Shown piece by piece: positions 33,626 through 46,560 of a stretch of DNA of 64,000 nt. The notes beneath the pieces were generated by a model. The model saw only the letters and a program-made list of their open reading frames with translations, was not told the DNA's origin and searched no databases. The translations under genes and the position numbers were made by a program. The DNA comes from Isoetes taiwanensis. Taxonomy: Eukaryota; Streptophyta; Lycopodiopsida; Isoetales; Isoetaceae. The stretch lies in contig JAJEKV010000001.1 of the NCBI GenBank assembly GCA_021234155.1, positions 579,736 to 643,735 of the forward strand, given 5' to 3'. How positions within the stretch are numbered: position 1 is the stretch's first letter; every line of letters starts with the position of its first letter.

Positions 33626-35313
33626 CAAATGCTAGTTGTTGCAAGTGTCGAGTATGGTCTCGAGCATTTCGTGCACGTATTCATTTAGGAATTAAATGAA
33701 GAGGAAGCAGAGAGAGAGAGGAGGGTTCTTAATCCCCCCCTCCCCGATCTAATTTGAATTTTTGAATGTCATTTTGGGCCCTTTTGTATTTAAGGCATTT
33801 GGAGGTTTTTTGGGTCAAGTCGCATTACTATATATGTATTTTTTGGTTGTCACGTTAAGTGCGGTATTAAACAAAGGATTGAAAATTTGGCAAAAGCAAC
33901 TTTAAGGTATAATTACATATAGTACTATCACGGGAGTATTATCGTGCCAGAGGTAAATCTGGCGTCGTAAACAACAGGGAAGGAGATCAGGTTGTGTGTC
34001 TTGATGAGTGCTTTAGCTTCTTTCTTGAAAGAAAACTTTGCATCGTCAGCCAGAGAGATGCTTTCTTATCTGCTACCTTATATCTAAGGTACCTAAAGTT
34101 TAGTATTTGTGCATAAAGTATTTGGGCGTTTTGAGTTTTTGGTTCTCTGTGTCCTTCATTATCAAACATGCAATTTTTGTTTCTCGGGATCTCTTATTTA
34201 CATCGTAAAGGCGGATGTGGATCAAACAAGTCTAATCCTTAGATAAGCATGGTTTGTTTTGGTTTCAAGTCGTTTCCTTCAAATCAATTGAGATTTTCAA
34301 CTAAATCAATTGAGTGTTCATCTAGTACTCTATTCTATCAAATAGCAAGCAAAACAACTCTCATACTGGCTATGAAGAGGTTATAATATTCAATAAAAGA
34401 ATCTGGGCCTCTTGGCATTAAGCCTTTACTTATTTCTATGGTGACTATATGAAACAGGCTATGGACTACGAAACCATATGCATTTTTTAGGACAAAAGAA
34501 AGTTAAAATTTGTTTTGTCCAGATATGCAGAACTTTCTTTGCCCTTTGCATCAAACATGGTAACGAAGCGAGAACAGGCTGAGTTAGTGATTCAGCTCAT
34601 TTTCTACTCTAAATTGTAGAACTGTTCACGTAATATATATAGAAGCGAAATAAGTATCTTCGGTATCTCTCTTTAACACAGTACTAGCGAGGATAGGTTC
34701 AATACTATATCACGTTTATCACGTAACTATTTTCAGAAAGATCGGCACAAATTTGACATATAATAAGTCAATGATCTAAAAAACATTCCGTCGTCGAAAA
34801 AATTTAAGCGTGGCAAAACCATGATTTTAACTACGAAGATTGTTTAAAAGCAGCCGTTATTCCTTTTAAAGCAAAAGCAAGGAAAAACTTTCGGCGTAAG
34901 CGAAGCTATTATTTTGCTATGAAACTTTTTAAACCCCGTAAGCAAGCGGGATTCAACCTGCAGCGAAAAGATCTCAGCGTAAAGCCCGAAACGATTGTTT
35001 AAACTACGCGAAATTTAAAGCATTTAGGGCATTTTGTTAAGGAAAAAAAAAGTTTTCTTGTAGTATTTGGTCTATTTTGGCAGTGATTATTATATATATC
35101 ATCTAAATTACCTCAATTTATTGGCTACGGGTCAGTCAACATACTCCTTAGGAAGCAGACTGACCTTTGAAATGGGTTTTGCATTGAACTTTGATATGCG
35201 GAATATGTGTAGTGAGATTACTCCTTCCGCGAGTTTCCAGCAGCGGGTTTCCTACCACTTTGTTCATAGAGACTATAGGTTCTGTCAGCCCTCATGCAGC
35301 TCGAGCGAGGATG
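33626..35313. other. Unassigned sequence
   Basis: No gene was recognised. A GA-microsatellite stub (AGAGAGAGAGAG) lies at about 33709. Around 34870-35030 GCGTAAGCGAA and TTTAAACTACG words appear that recur near 46740. No coding signal was found. Confidence 0.4.
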
Positions 35314-36390
35314 TAGCGGGCCCATAATTGCGGCAGCTCAGTATTGAACCTTGAATATGCACGTAGAGCGTTCAAAAGAGACAGGCATAAATGGGTAGAA
35401 GTGACTACTCATAGCGTCCTGAAGGCGGTTTTGCCGGTTAGTTAAGGGCATGTCGGTTAGGAGCGTCGCGGTTAATTATCGAGCAAGTTAAGTTAGTGGA
35501 TTATGAGATTTGTGATTATTGATGACCATTTCTTTATGGTTGCTTGGCTGGTGTATATGTAGTATTTAATCTGGAATCAAGTTGCAATGATTTATTACTT
35601 AGCATAATTATGGTATATTTATGTTGGTTGGTTAGTAACTTGGATTACGAGGAAGCGAGGTTACGGTAAGGCTAAGTTATTGTTATGTTGATGCTTGTGT
35701 TAATTGATGCTTGATATATTCTAAATCCCGTCCACTTAGTCAGGTGTGGCTAACCCAGTGGTTAAATGGTTATGCTTGAGAGGAGTCGAGATGCTCAGGA
35801 GAGTAATAGGCTAGAGAAAAGCGAGTAAGTGTGGTGCTAGATAATACATTTGATTAATATAACTATTATTATTATGGATCGGTTTAATACAGTATTTGCA
35901 AACTTGAACATTTGTGTGGGATTTTCTTGGAAGCGATAGCAAGTATAATATTTTTAGGACCTTAGAGCCTGAATAAAGATTAAATTCTTTACCTAAGTAT
36001 GCATGTATTGAATAATTTCTTGATCCTAAGAGCTAAAGTAGATCCAACGGTGAATCGATGGGATCGAGGCATGTCGGTTGAGCGTTCTGATTGTAGTATC
36101 GAGGCGAGTCACCGGTTAGTCTCCATAGGTGCCTATATGCATGGGTAATTTCTGAACTTAGTAATTATTGTGACATGGTTATAGCCTTGGATGCTCGAGA
36201 ACGAGAGCATAGTTACGATGGGAGAAGGCATAGCGGGCCCATGGTAGGCAGCCGAGTATTGAACCTTGAATGTGCACGTAGAGGCGTTCCACGAGACTGC
36301 ACTTAGAAGCATAAATGGGTAAGCGACTACTCATATAGCGTCTGAAACGGTTTGCCCAGTTAGTTAAGGAGCATATGCGGTTAGGAAGCG
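35314..36390 (+). repeat. Direct repeat pair, about 155 bp, 917 bp apart
   Basis: Units at 35314-35467 and 36231-36390 share TAGCGGGCCCAT, AGTATTGAACCTTGAAT, TGCACGTAGAG, GCATAAATGGGTA, GACTACTCATA and GTTAGTTAAGG in the same order. The intervening 760 bp has no recognisable gene. It could be two monomers of a ~0.9-kb satellite or remains of LTRs. No TG...CA ends or primer-binding site was found. Confidence 0.75.
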
Positions 36391-39300
36391 TTACGAGGCG
36401 TCGATGTAGCGTATGCGTAGTGAACTTGCTCCTTACGCATATCTAGGCGTCGGCCTTTAGTTCCGAGCGATTAAGAGTCTTTACCCGCTAGAATATGAGC
36501 AAAGAGCGATGGTACAGATAGCGGCGGGGATGGCGGTGGTCATGCATCTACATCGGTATTTGAGTGGCGGGCATCTACATCCTGCTGGCCGGCGGTCATA
36601 CATCATCATCTAGGGGGTCTTGCTTGGCCCGTCCCGTATGAGTCAATAAGCAGGCCGGGGGTTGCGGCCGCGATGGAAAGAATTGTATGTCAAAATCACG
36701 GTGATCGAAGGAGAGGTCTGGTAGAGGTTGTAGAAGGGAATTTGGTCGTGTGATGTGTGTTTGTGGGTACCACGTCGATAAATGGATCGCGCTGACAAAG
36801 AATCTGAAGCTCATCTTTTCACGGGACTCTAAAATTGGGGTGCAAACTTATGCGGCATCTGTGACATCGACAAGACGATTGAAGTGTTAGTTGAAAAAGA
36901 ACATCAACGAGAAAAAAAGAGCCAAGGTAATCCGAGGACCTTCAAATTACTTAAGCGGGGAAGAGATCAATTACACGGCCCTTACCAGGCGTAATGTACC
37001 AACCGGAAGGATGGACTAGAATTCGATAGGAGGAGTTAAATGCAGGCGAAAAAAGAATGGCGAAGACAATTGAAATAGTGGAAAAGAGCAGACTAAACAA
37101 CGAGAGGGTTGTTGACGATGCTTAACATGAGCAAGCCAGAAGAAGATCTGCGATTGAAGGTTGGCGAGCATTTTATATCTTGGGTTGTCTCCATGTCTTA
37201 GAACATAAAGCAATGAAAAGCCTTTTCGAAGTTGCCAAAGCGGGGTCGACTCACCTTTGCCATCATACAAGCATACGATAACAAAATGGTGGATGAAATA
37301 CTGCGGAAGCGGTCGAGAGGGTGGAGATGAAGTTGTGTGGTATTCGCGATGCCAGGCCAACTTCACTAGTGGTGATGGTTGGAGCAATGTAAGCAAGAAC
37401 CAAGTATAAACCATGATCGTCTATCGGTAGTATTTTGAGCAGTGGAAACTAAAGCTGATCAGTGTGGGAGATTGGATTTTTTCAAAAAACAAAGGTTGTG
37501 ATAGAGAGTTTTGGTGAAGAGAATATTTCAATTCGTAATAGGCAGCCTTGTCCCAATTGTAAGTTAGCGAATTGAATTATTTAGATGCGAATTCGAGTTA
37601 CGCGACCAAATTTTGCCAATGCCATTACCCAAACTTATTGCTCGGAATGGTTTTCCACGGCACATGGTTCAAGATCCCATTCAAAGCGAATCATCTTGTA
37701 AATTCATCCGCGAAAAAATGACAATTCATGCTCTAAGAATCATTGCATCGAGAAGGCTTTAGCACTCGCGAATCTGGCGGACTTCGGTTTGGTTAATTAC
37801 ATTGTCTTGAAAAATTAGCAGATTAGCCGTGACGGAATTATCTCGACCTTCAACCATCTGAGTTCTTTGAATGGAAGAGGAAATGAAGGGCAAAATGCAT
37901 CAAAAACAAGCGGCAAAGTGCGCCCGCCAATCTTGGGCGGTTTTATTTTGGAAAGCGTAAAGAATGTTGTCAGTGCATGCAACTTTGTTTGTCATGCCAT
38001 CAAAACGCGATTTCTTGAGCAAGCCTTGGAAAGATGCGGAGATGTTGACCTCCATTCAATCCTTTCACAAACGTGATAGTCCCAATGCACCATTTGACAA
38101 TCACTAAGCGGCAACTTGCTCGAGCGAGAACGATGCGAAATTTAACCACCGATAGGGTTAGTCTTTAAGAAAACTAGAACCAGATATTACATTTGTACAA
38201 GTTCATATGTTCTGAACCAATTCTGAATCTGTTGATTATCACGAGGAAGGAATCACCATTGCAAACCATATAGTCTTGGCATTTGCCCTTTTTCTTTCCA
38301 CTCTTCTCGGTCTCACGGGGCGGCTTGGCTCTAATAGTGCAGTACCAGCACTTTTCTTAACTAGGTTGTTGGGGAATGATGGGTTTCCTTTCTAAGCTTC
38401 GGTCGTCAGGCACGTATTCCATTCCACACCCTTATCTTTTGAAGACTCTCTCAAGCGGACTAGTTAAATTTACCCTTTGCATGAATCATATTTCGGTTAT
38501 GCACGAGATACGTACCATCATCAAGCATATCTTTGAATCAATCTTTCGGTTCAAGCTCTATCGTCCGGGGCCCAAAAGCTCTCACCGGCATTTTTCGCGA
38601 GTTGATGCGTCTAGCCATCCTTAGATGCATTTGCCAGTAATCAACTCCCCTACTTCCGGATGGGGTGGTGGCCTTTATGATAAACTCTGAGCGATTCATC
38701 CACAGTAGGATCTTAAGGAAGACCATGGTACATTGGGGTCTTGAGCTCTTCCTCACACTGCTCTGAGTAGAGACTCGGTCTACAGCAGGTTCATGTGAGG
38801 CTCTGCCTCTAGCCTAAGTCCTTCTTTGGGGCTCATGTGAGGCCTCGCTTCTGAATCTAAGTCCTTCTATCTTGTGAATTCATAGCGACTTTAGAAAGAA
38901 AGCTGTGTAGTTAGCAATATGCCAATAGTAACCGCGGCAACAATACCTAAAGTGCAGGAAAAAAAGCCACTTTGGTAGTGTCGATAAAGCAGGTGAAATA
39001 GTTCATTAAGATTCTAGTAAACTCTTGAGTTTCCAAGTTTGGCGGTTATACCCTAAACCCTACTAAGTTTCAAGTTGGCGGTTATAGGCACCTATGGTTA
39101 ATCTTGAGTTTCACGGTTCCGCGATTATAGGAAATGCATTTTCTCATTCTCTTCCAACAAGTTTAACCTTATGTCGGCTGACTCTTTTGACTCCATGAGG
39201 AAACTCCCTCATAGAGTTGGCACTCAAGCCTGGAACATATTGCATTTGACCCTCATGGAAATATCACGTAATCCTATATTGAGTATTTGGACTTTTTAAA

Positions 39301-39654
39301 TCAACAACACCCATCGAGAAAATAAATTATATCTCATTGAAATATCCTCGATGGCCAAGAAGCCAACAAGCGGCACCGAGGAAGACTGTCCCCACCTCAT
39401 GAAGGTTGACCTAGCAATCCTAAAACTGCTCATGATGACACCCACCCTCGGCATGACACAATTCAATGTGGCACACGGTGAGAATCCTTTACGCCTGACG
39501 AGGATCCTTTCTTAGAAACTCAAACCTAATCTCTCTTGATCAACTCCTAACTACTCTTTTATTTGTCGATAAAGGGTAGCAGCAAAATTTTTTAATTCTT
39601 ATTTTTTTTCTTTTCTTTTTGTTTTATTATTTATTGTTTTTTAATATTTTTGCA
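36391..39654. other. Unassigned sequence with two short repeat clusters
   Basis: No gene was recognised. Frames at 37016-37414 (minus) and 37867-38076 (plus) match nothing I know. Small direct repeats: TCATGTGAGG...CTAAGTCCTTCT at 38791-38825 and 38833-38868; and three units around GAGTTTC and GGCGGTTATA at 39023-39051, 39065-39088 and 39101-39131. They may be parts of an old LTR retrotransposon, but no domain supports this. Confidence 0.4.
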
Positions 39655-41596
39655 GTAATAGTGCCCAGCGTTCTTTGGGCATAGCTAAGCATGAATGACA
39701 TCTTGGAGCAATTATTTAAATGGTTCTTGTTTTTTAAATTGGATAATCAAGAACGATGCGACCACATTCGCGCTACATATCTTTTAGTTTTCCTTTTCAT
39801 TTTGCCTTTGTCTACTATTTTTTTTCTCTTCACATGCGCCTTTTCCTTTTACATTTTCAATTTACTTTTTCTTTTCCATTATTCCATTTCCTCTTTTCTC
39901 TTTTTTGTTTAAAACCCCATTTTTTCCTTTTCTATTTTTCCTTCCTTTTCTCCAATTTGTGGTTGCCCTTTTCCTTTCCTTGTACCCTTCCCCCCTCTCT
40001 TTTCCGTTTCCTCTTCCCGGCACCCCATAGTGCCTTCTTTCTAAGTTTTTTCGCTACCTTTTTCCCCTTTCCTTTCCCTTTTCCCTTTCCTTAACACCTC
40101 TTCTTTTTCCCCTTTTCCCTTCCCTTTCCTCTTTTGCCCGACCCTTGATTATTCCTTTTTTCTAGTGCCCTTTTTCCCTTCCTTTTCCCCCTCCTTTTTT
40201 CTTCCCTCTTTTTCCCTTTCTATTTTTCCATGTCCATTTTCCTTAGGTTTCCTTTCCTCACCTTTCCCTCTTCCTTTTTCATGTCCTTTTCTCTTCTATT
40301 TTTCATGCTCTTTTTAAATCCGCTTTTCCCCTTTCTTCACCTTTTTCTCCTCCCCTCCTTTTTCCTTTTTTCCTTCTCTTTTCTTTTTCTATTTTGCTCT
40401 TCCTTTTATTCACCTCCTTTCCTATTTTTTCCCATTTTACCCCAAGTTTTTCCCTTTGCCTTTTCCATTTGCTTCCACTTTCCGTTGCCTTTTCCATTTT
40501 CAACCTCATGTCTTTTTCCTTCCTTTGTTTCTCTTCCCCTTTTTCTGATTGCCATTTATTCCTTCCTTTGCCCACCTTTTCCCTCTTCCTTTTTTCTCGT
40601 GGTCTTTTTCTTTTCCCTTTCCTCCCTCATTTGTTCTTTCTTTTTAGTTTCCCTTTCTCCCTCCTTTCTCTTCCTTTTCCTTCTCTCCTTCTTTTCTCTT
40701 CCTCTTTTCCCATGCCCTTTTCCTTTTGCCCCTCCTAAGCTTTTTCCTTTTACCCTTTTGTCCCTTCTCTCTCCCTTTTTCTCTTTCCTTTTTTCGTGTC
40801 TTTTTCCTTCCTTTTTCTCCTTTCCCCACCTTTTTCCTCCCCTTCCCCTTGTCCTTTTAGCTCCCTCCTCCTCTCCTTTTTCCCTTTCCATTTTCCTTTC
40901 CTTTTCCTTTTCCTTTTCCTTCCATTCTCTCTACCCTTCCTCATCCCTTTTTCCCTTCTCTTTTTACTCCACCTCCTCACCCTTTCCCTCTTCTCCTTTC
41001 ATAGTGTCATTTTTCCTTTTCTCTCTTACTTTTCCTTTCTCTTTTTGTGCTATTTTCTATTTCCTTTTCCCTTTTATCAGTGCCTTTTTTGCCTTTCACT
41101 TTGGCTATCTCCCTCCTTTTCCTCCTTTCCCACCTTTTACTCTTCCCCTTTGTGATGTTCCTTTTCCTCCTCCTCCTCCCCTTTCTTTTACCTTTGCCTT
41201 TCCCTTTCCACTTTTCTTTCCTTTTCCCTTTTCTTTTCCTTCCCTTTTCTCTACCTTTTCCTCATCCCTTTTCAACTTCCACACCTCCTATCCTCATCCT
41301 TTCCATCTTCTCCTTTTCATAGTGTCCTTTTTTTCTTTATTTTCCTTTCCCTTTTAGGTGCCTTTTGGCTTTCCTTTTTTTCCTTTCTTTCTTTCCTTTT
41401 ACGTCCCTTTTTACCATTTTCTCCTCCTTTTCTTTTCGCGCCTTTCCTCTTGAGACGTGAGCATGGCCAATCATGGTGGAGGAAGTGCGTCGCGGGTGAT
41501 CTAGGAGCCTCAGAATCTTGATCGGATGATCTCAACCATCCAAGTGGGGTTTCATTCGCGGCATACTTGCGGCTATAACATTATAATATAGAAGAT
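39655..41596 (+). mobile_element. PolyPy element, copy 5
   Basis: Head TAATAGTGCCCAGCGTTC with GCATGAATGACATCTTGG; body about 39785-41440; tail GAGCATGGCCAATCATGG (41459), then CATCCAAGTGGGGTTTCATT and TATAACATTATAATATAG. It aligns along its length with copies 3 and 6. The upstream flank is unrelated to theirs, so 39655 marks a genuine left end. The 375-residue frame at 40230-41357 is compositional. Confidence 0.8.
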
Positions 41597-41779
41597 AATT
41601 TCAACTATCTCTGAAAAATAGGTCGGTCGTCCATAGAACAGAGCGCTCACCATGCGATCCGCCCTCACGATGGAGGGCAACTGACGACTCCATGAAGGAA
41701 CCCTAGACCCTCTGATAAAAGAAACAACAAGATAAAACTAACTAAGTTGCTACAAACTAAGAAAAAGATAAAAAAGCAA
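41597..41779 (+). repeat. Post-tail segment shared with 46368-46560
   Basis: GATAATTTCAACTATCTCTG, then CGCTCACCATGCG, TGGAGGGCAAC, TGAAGGAACC and AGAAACAACAAGATAAA occur in the same order after copies 5 and 6 only. Either these two copies carry a longer 3' end, or one derives from the other by local duplication. Confidence 0.8.
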
Positions 41780-42081
41780 AGGCATGGTTAGGCCTCTTAG
41801 GCTAGGCGTGAGTGATCTTCCCGGCTCTTAGGGAGATTCTATATTTGGAAATCGGCTTGCCTCCATTAATACGGTTTTCATACTTCAATGAATTTTCGAC
41901 CATTGCTTTAATAAATAAAGAAGAACCATTAACCCTTAGTTCAATGGTATTTAGCCATGTTCAACCATTGCACTTACTCCATATAATATAAGTTCCTTCC
42001 ACGGCCGGTATTAATTACGCGCCGGTAATTGATCTTCAACCTATATGCATCTTCAGCACGTGTGATGACCTATAATTTACA
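41780..42081 (-). repeat. Truncated copia A-family LTR
   Basis: This matches 10434-10740 and 16162-16476 and ends TTTACA followed by ATATA, exactly as at 16476. The first half of the LTR and the whole element interior are absent, replaced by the post-tail segment of PolyPy-5. It is the left edge of the right copy of the segmental duplication. Confidence 0.9.
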
Positions 42082-44362
42082 ATATAGACATATGTGTTGC
42101 TCAAGAAATTCTTAGCAATTGTTACCCTTCAAGCATAGAAGTAGCATTTAATTAAAATTAAGGTCAAATCCTGAAATTTAGGTTCAATTTGAAAATGGGA
42201 CTCATACTATAGAAAAAAATCTGTATTGAATGCTTGAATAGAATTACACCACACACACAAAGAAGCTGGGTAGCTTGTTTTTCACCATAAATTTTACAAA
42301 CCACTAGTTGAGAAGGTAGAGCAAATGGGAGGGAGAGGGAGAGGCCAGTCTTGGGGAAGGGGAGGAGGAGGAAGAGGCAAGGGAGGGAGGCGGGGTCTTT
42401 GGAGAAGGGAGGAGGGAGAACAAAGAGGAGGGAAAAGCCGGGGAGCATGGGGAAAGGAGGAGGGCAAAGAGAGGGAGAGCAATGGGGCAAAAGGGGAGGA
42501 GGAGGGGTTCCATGGCTGGCGGTATTCGAAAAATAAAAAAAAGATTTAGGCTTGACAAAATAATATAATTCATTAACTAATTAATTAGACCATAAATAAT
42601 TAAACAATTTAGACAATCTTGAAATTTTTCTAAACCATAAAAGAGAGAATGGGGCATCAGTCTCCTTTGGTATACAAGCCTTATTGAGAAGCCCCATGGC
42701 CGGATGCCCAAGGTAAGCTGGCCCAAATATTTCTTTTGTTGAAGCCATTGAACGATATACACAAAATAAATAAAACTCAAAGGGTCGGCATTTATAATCA
42801 TGCATTCTTAAGTCGAGAAGGCACCAACCAAATTCCATGCCCTTCCGGAGATGGAATCGGTATCCTCGCCATTGCAAATCCATCTTGAGGTAGCCAATGG
42901 CTGGAATCACACGGAGAGCTACAAGGCAAGGGCATCCTCGACATTCCTAGCATTGAAGATTCATTGGTGGGCGGGGGCATCTCGACGTGAAGAAGGCCAA
43001 TGACGCGTGGGTGGATGCAAAGCGGCGATAGCATTTAGAAGCATTAAGGAAATTTGGCAATCTTGTGTAGTGTGTATTGGAAATGTAGCATATCACGAGG
43101 ATTTGAAGCTTGGGCCCAGTTCAACGCTTCTATGGAGGCGGAGAGATGCAACTCAAGCTCCGGCTTCCGAGCGGCAGGCGTAGCCAGTTAAAACCCAGAG
43201 CTCGGCTTATGGCGAGCCAACTCGACTCGTGGCTGACCCAGCGCCCTGGTCCGTGGCAGCCAAGTTCCTGACCCAAACTCACAGCTATGGCGGATTCATG
43301 CTTATGGTTCAGGAAGCCGAAGGCCCGTCGGCCGATCTCTAAGACAAAGAGAGCAAACACCCTGTGAAGCCCAACTCGCGACCATAGCGCATCGGATATA
43401 GCTTCAGGGTGTAGGTGTTTAGCCCGATGCAGGCGCCTTCAAGCGGTCTGATTTTTTTTTTTGCCCTTACTAAGGTCGTTGCATGGCTCCACGGATTCAA
43501 TGCGGCCTTTCCCTTCGGCCGGATTAGGTGGCGCATGATCGGCTGGGGCTTGATCTTTCAGTGTTAAAAACAACCATTGAGTCACGAGCATTTCCAACAT
43601 GCGCTATTCTTTGTGTTTGCTTATGTGTTTTCTTTTAGCAATTGCCCGTTCATCTGTTTCTTTGATCAAAATCAGCGAGATCCCTACCATGTTAGCGTTG
43701 AGATGCTTCTTGAATCCAGCGAAATAAAGGATAGTGAAAGCGGGGGAATCCCGAAGTTAAAGATTGATACATCCCTTCTTTTCTTACCCATTTCTTGCGC
43801 CGAAATCATGATTCTTGTTTTACTGACCTCTAAACGCTAAGATTTTCTATTTCTTGAGCTTTCACAACAAGAAGGCTCCTTTATCTACTAGATTGGAGAT
43901 TGAAGGGCCCAAAACTTATTCTGTGGCAGATCAGCAAGAACAAAATTTTTCCCCAAATGGGGCTTTACATTTGATGGCCAGCTCGCATTCCTTTCTTCAC
44001 TTCGTGGACCGTGGTTCTTGGTCTACTTGGGAAGCAGTGGTTCTTTTTTTCAAGTGGTACAACAAGATCCTGTGACACAAGGTATGTACCAAATTTCAAA
44101 ATTCAAATATTGGGGAGAAAAAAAAAGCGAGGTATAAGGTGTGTATCCAAATTTGAAAATTCAAATATTGGGGGGAAAAAGCGGGGTATAAAACACTTAA
44201 ATAAGTCTTCAAAAGTGAGTCTTGAAAATATATCGAGAGTGAGTGAGTTTTGAAGTTGTCATAATATTTATATAGTGCATTATTATTAAGTTGTAAAGGT
44301 AAAGTAAGTTGATAGGAGTAAACTATTTTCAATTGTTATAATGTGTGCATTATAAATTCTGC

Positions 44363-46367
44363 TAGTAATAGTGCCAGCGTTCTTTGACATAGCTAAGCTT
44401 GTGAATGACATCTTGGAGCAATTGTTAAATGGATTCTTGTTTTAAATTGGATAATCAAAGGCATTCGACCACATTGCATAAGCACCCTTATCTTTTAAGT
44501 TTTATTTTCATTTGCCTTTGTCTACTATTTTTTTCTATTTCCCCTTAAGCTTTTTCCGCGCACATTTTCAATTTACTTTTTCTTTTCCATTATTCCATTT
44601 TCCTCTTTTTCTCTTTTTGTTTACCTTCCCGTTTTTCCTTTTCTATTTTTCCCTTCCCTTTTCTCAATTTGTGGTTGCCTTTTCACTCACTTGTGCCCTT
44701 TCCCCCTCTCTTTCCATTTCACTCTTCACAGCTTTTCCTCGTGCCACTTCTTTCTGGGATTTTTATTTCGCTTTCCCCTTTCCTTTCCCTTTTCCTTTTC
44801 CTTCTTCCACCTCTTCTTTTTCCCCTTTTTCCCTTCCTTTTCCTCTTTTTGCCTGACCCTTGGTGTTCCTTTTTCTGGTACCCTTTTCCCTTCTTTTCCC
44901 CCCCTCCTTTTCTTTTCCCTCTTTCCCTTTCCCTTTTTCCATGTCATTTTCCTTGGTTTCCCCTTTCCTCACCCTTTCCCTCTTCCTTTTTGCCATGTCC
45001 CTTTTTTCTTCTATTTTTTCATGCTCTTTTTTAAACTCCTCTTTTCCCCTTTCTTCACCTTTTTCTCCTCCCCCTCCTTTTTTCCCTTTTTTCCTTCTCT
45101 TTTTTCTTTTTCTATTTTGCTCTTCCTTTTTATTACCTCCTTTCTATTTTCCATTTTTACCACGTTTTTCCTTTTGCCTTTTCCATTGCTTCCACTTTTT
45201 CCGGTTTGCCTTTTCATTTTCAACCTCCTTGTCTTTTTTCCCTTCCTTTATTTCTCTTCCCCTTTTTCTGGGTGCCATTTATTCAGCCCCCATTTTTGCC
45301 CACCCTTTCCCTCTCCTTTCCCTCTTCCTTTTTTCATAGTAGTCTTTTCTTTCCCTTTTCCTCCCTCATTTGTTCTTTTTCTTTTCCGTTTTACTTTCCT
45401 CCCTCCTTTCTCTTCCCTTTTAAAGCTTCTCTCTTCTTTTCTCTTCCTCTTTTCCCCATGCCCTTTTCCCTTTTGCCCCTCCCTCGCTTTTTCCTTTACC
45501 CTTTCATCCTTCTCTCCTCCCTTTTTCTCTTTCCCTTTTTTTAGATGTCTTTTTCCCTTCCTTTTCTCTTCCCCACCTTTTTTTCCTCTCCCCCCCTTTC
45601 CCCACTGTCCTTTTTAGCTCCCTCCTCCTCTCCCTTTTTCCTTTCCATTTTCCTTCCTTTTTCCTTTTCCTTTTCCTTCCATTCTCTCTACCCTTTTTCC
45701 TCATCCCCTTTTTCCTTCTCTTTTACTCACATCCTCACCCTTTCCCTCTTCTCCCTTTTCATAGTGTCATTTTCCTTTATTTTTCTCTCTTACTTTTCCT
45801 TTCTCTTTTTTTGTGCTATTTTCTATTTCCCTTTTCCCTTTTATCAAGTGCCTTTTTGCCTTTTCACTTTGCTTTATCTCCTCCTTTCCTCCTTTCCCCA
45901 CCTTTTTACTCTTCCCCTTCGCGGTGTTCCTTTTCACTCCCTCCTCCTCCCCTTTCTTTTACCTTTGCCTTTCCCTTTCCCTTTTCTTTCCTTTTTCCCT
46001 TTTCCTTTTCCTTTCCCTTTTCTCTACCCTTTTCCTCATCCCCTTTTCAACTTCCTTTTACTCCTATCCTCATCCTTTCCATCTTCTCCTTTTCATAGTG
46101 TCCTTTTTTTCTTTATTTTCCTTTTCCCTTTTTAGTGCTCTTTTAGGCTTTCCTTTTCCTTTCTTTCTTTCCGGCACTACGATCCTTTTTTGCCATTTCT
46201 CCTCCTTTTCACTTTCCTTTCCTCTTGAGACATTAGAGCATGGCCAATCATGGTGGAGGAAATGCGTCACGTCAAATCTCGACCTCAAGAATGCAATCAG
46301 GATGATCTCAACCATCAAATTGGGTTCATTCGCATGACATACTACATTTATAACATTATAATATAAG
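44363..46367 (+). mobile_element. PolyPy element, copy 6
   Basis: Head TAGTAATAGTGCCAGCGTTC, body about 44510-46225, tail GAGCATGGCCAATCATGG (46237) then CAACCATCAAATTGGG and ATAACATTATAATATAAGA. It is the allele-like partner of copy 3 in the duplicated segment. The 308-residue frame at 44691-45617 is compositional. Confidence 0.8.
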
Positions 46368-46560
46368 AAGATAATTTCAACTATCTCTGAAAATCAGTCT
46401 CGATTCGTCCATGAGCGAGCTCACCATGCGTCCGCCCCTCACGTTGGAGGGCAACGGCGAGGCCTCTTATGAAGGAACCTAGACCTACAATAAAAGAAAC
46501 AACAAGATAAAGCCAACTAAGTTTGCCCACCACAAAGTAAGAAAAGATAAAAAGCAAAAG
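46368..46560 (+). repeat. Post-tail segment shared with 41597-41779
   Basis: The second copy of the ~190-bp segment described at 41597. It ends around AAAAAGCAAAAGG; beyond that the two loci differ. Confidence 0.8.

Larger units (their letters stand above)
41780..46367 (+). repeat. Segmental duplication, right copy (partner 16162-20667)
   Basis: Same landmarks in the same order as the left copy: LTR end, AATTTACAATATAGACATAT, G-rich block (42320-42515), AATTAATTAGACCATAAATAA, CATTGAAGATTCATTGGTGG, AAGACAAAGAGAGCAAACAC, two CAAATATTGGG repeats and PolyPy-6. Within 42082-44362 I see no gene of its own; short frames are not conserved between the copies. Confidence 0.9.

Noticed and set aside
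39050-39064. CCCTAAACCCT, which looks like plant telomere repeat
   Set aside because: Only about one and a half units, with no array nearby. Expected by chance in AT-rich plant DNA.
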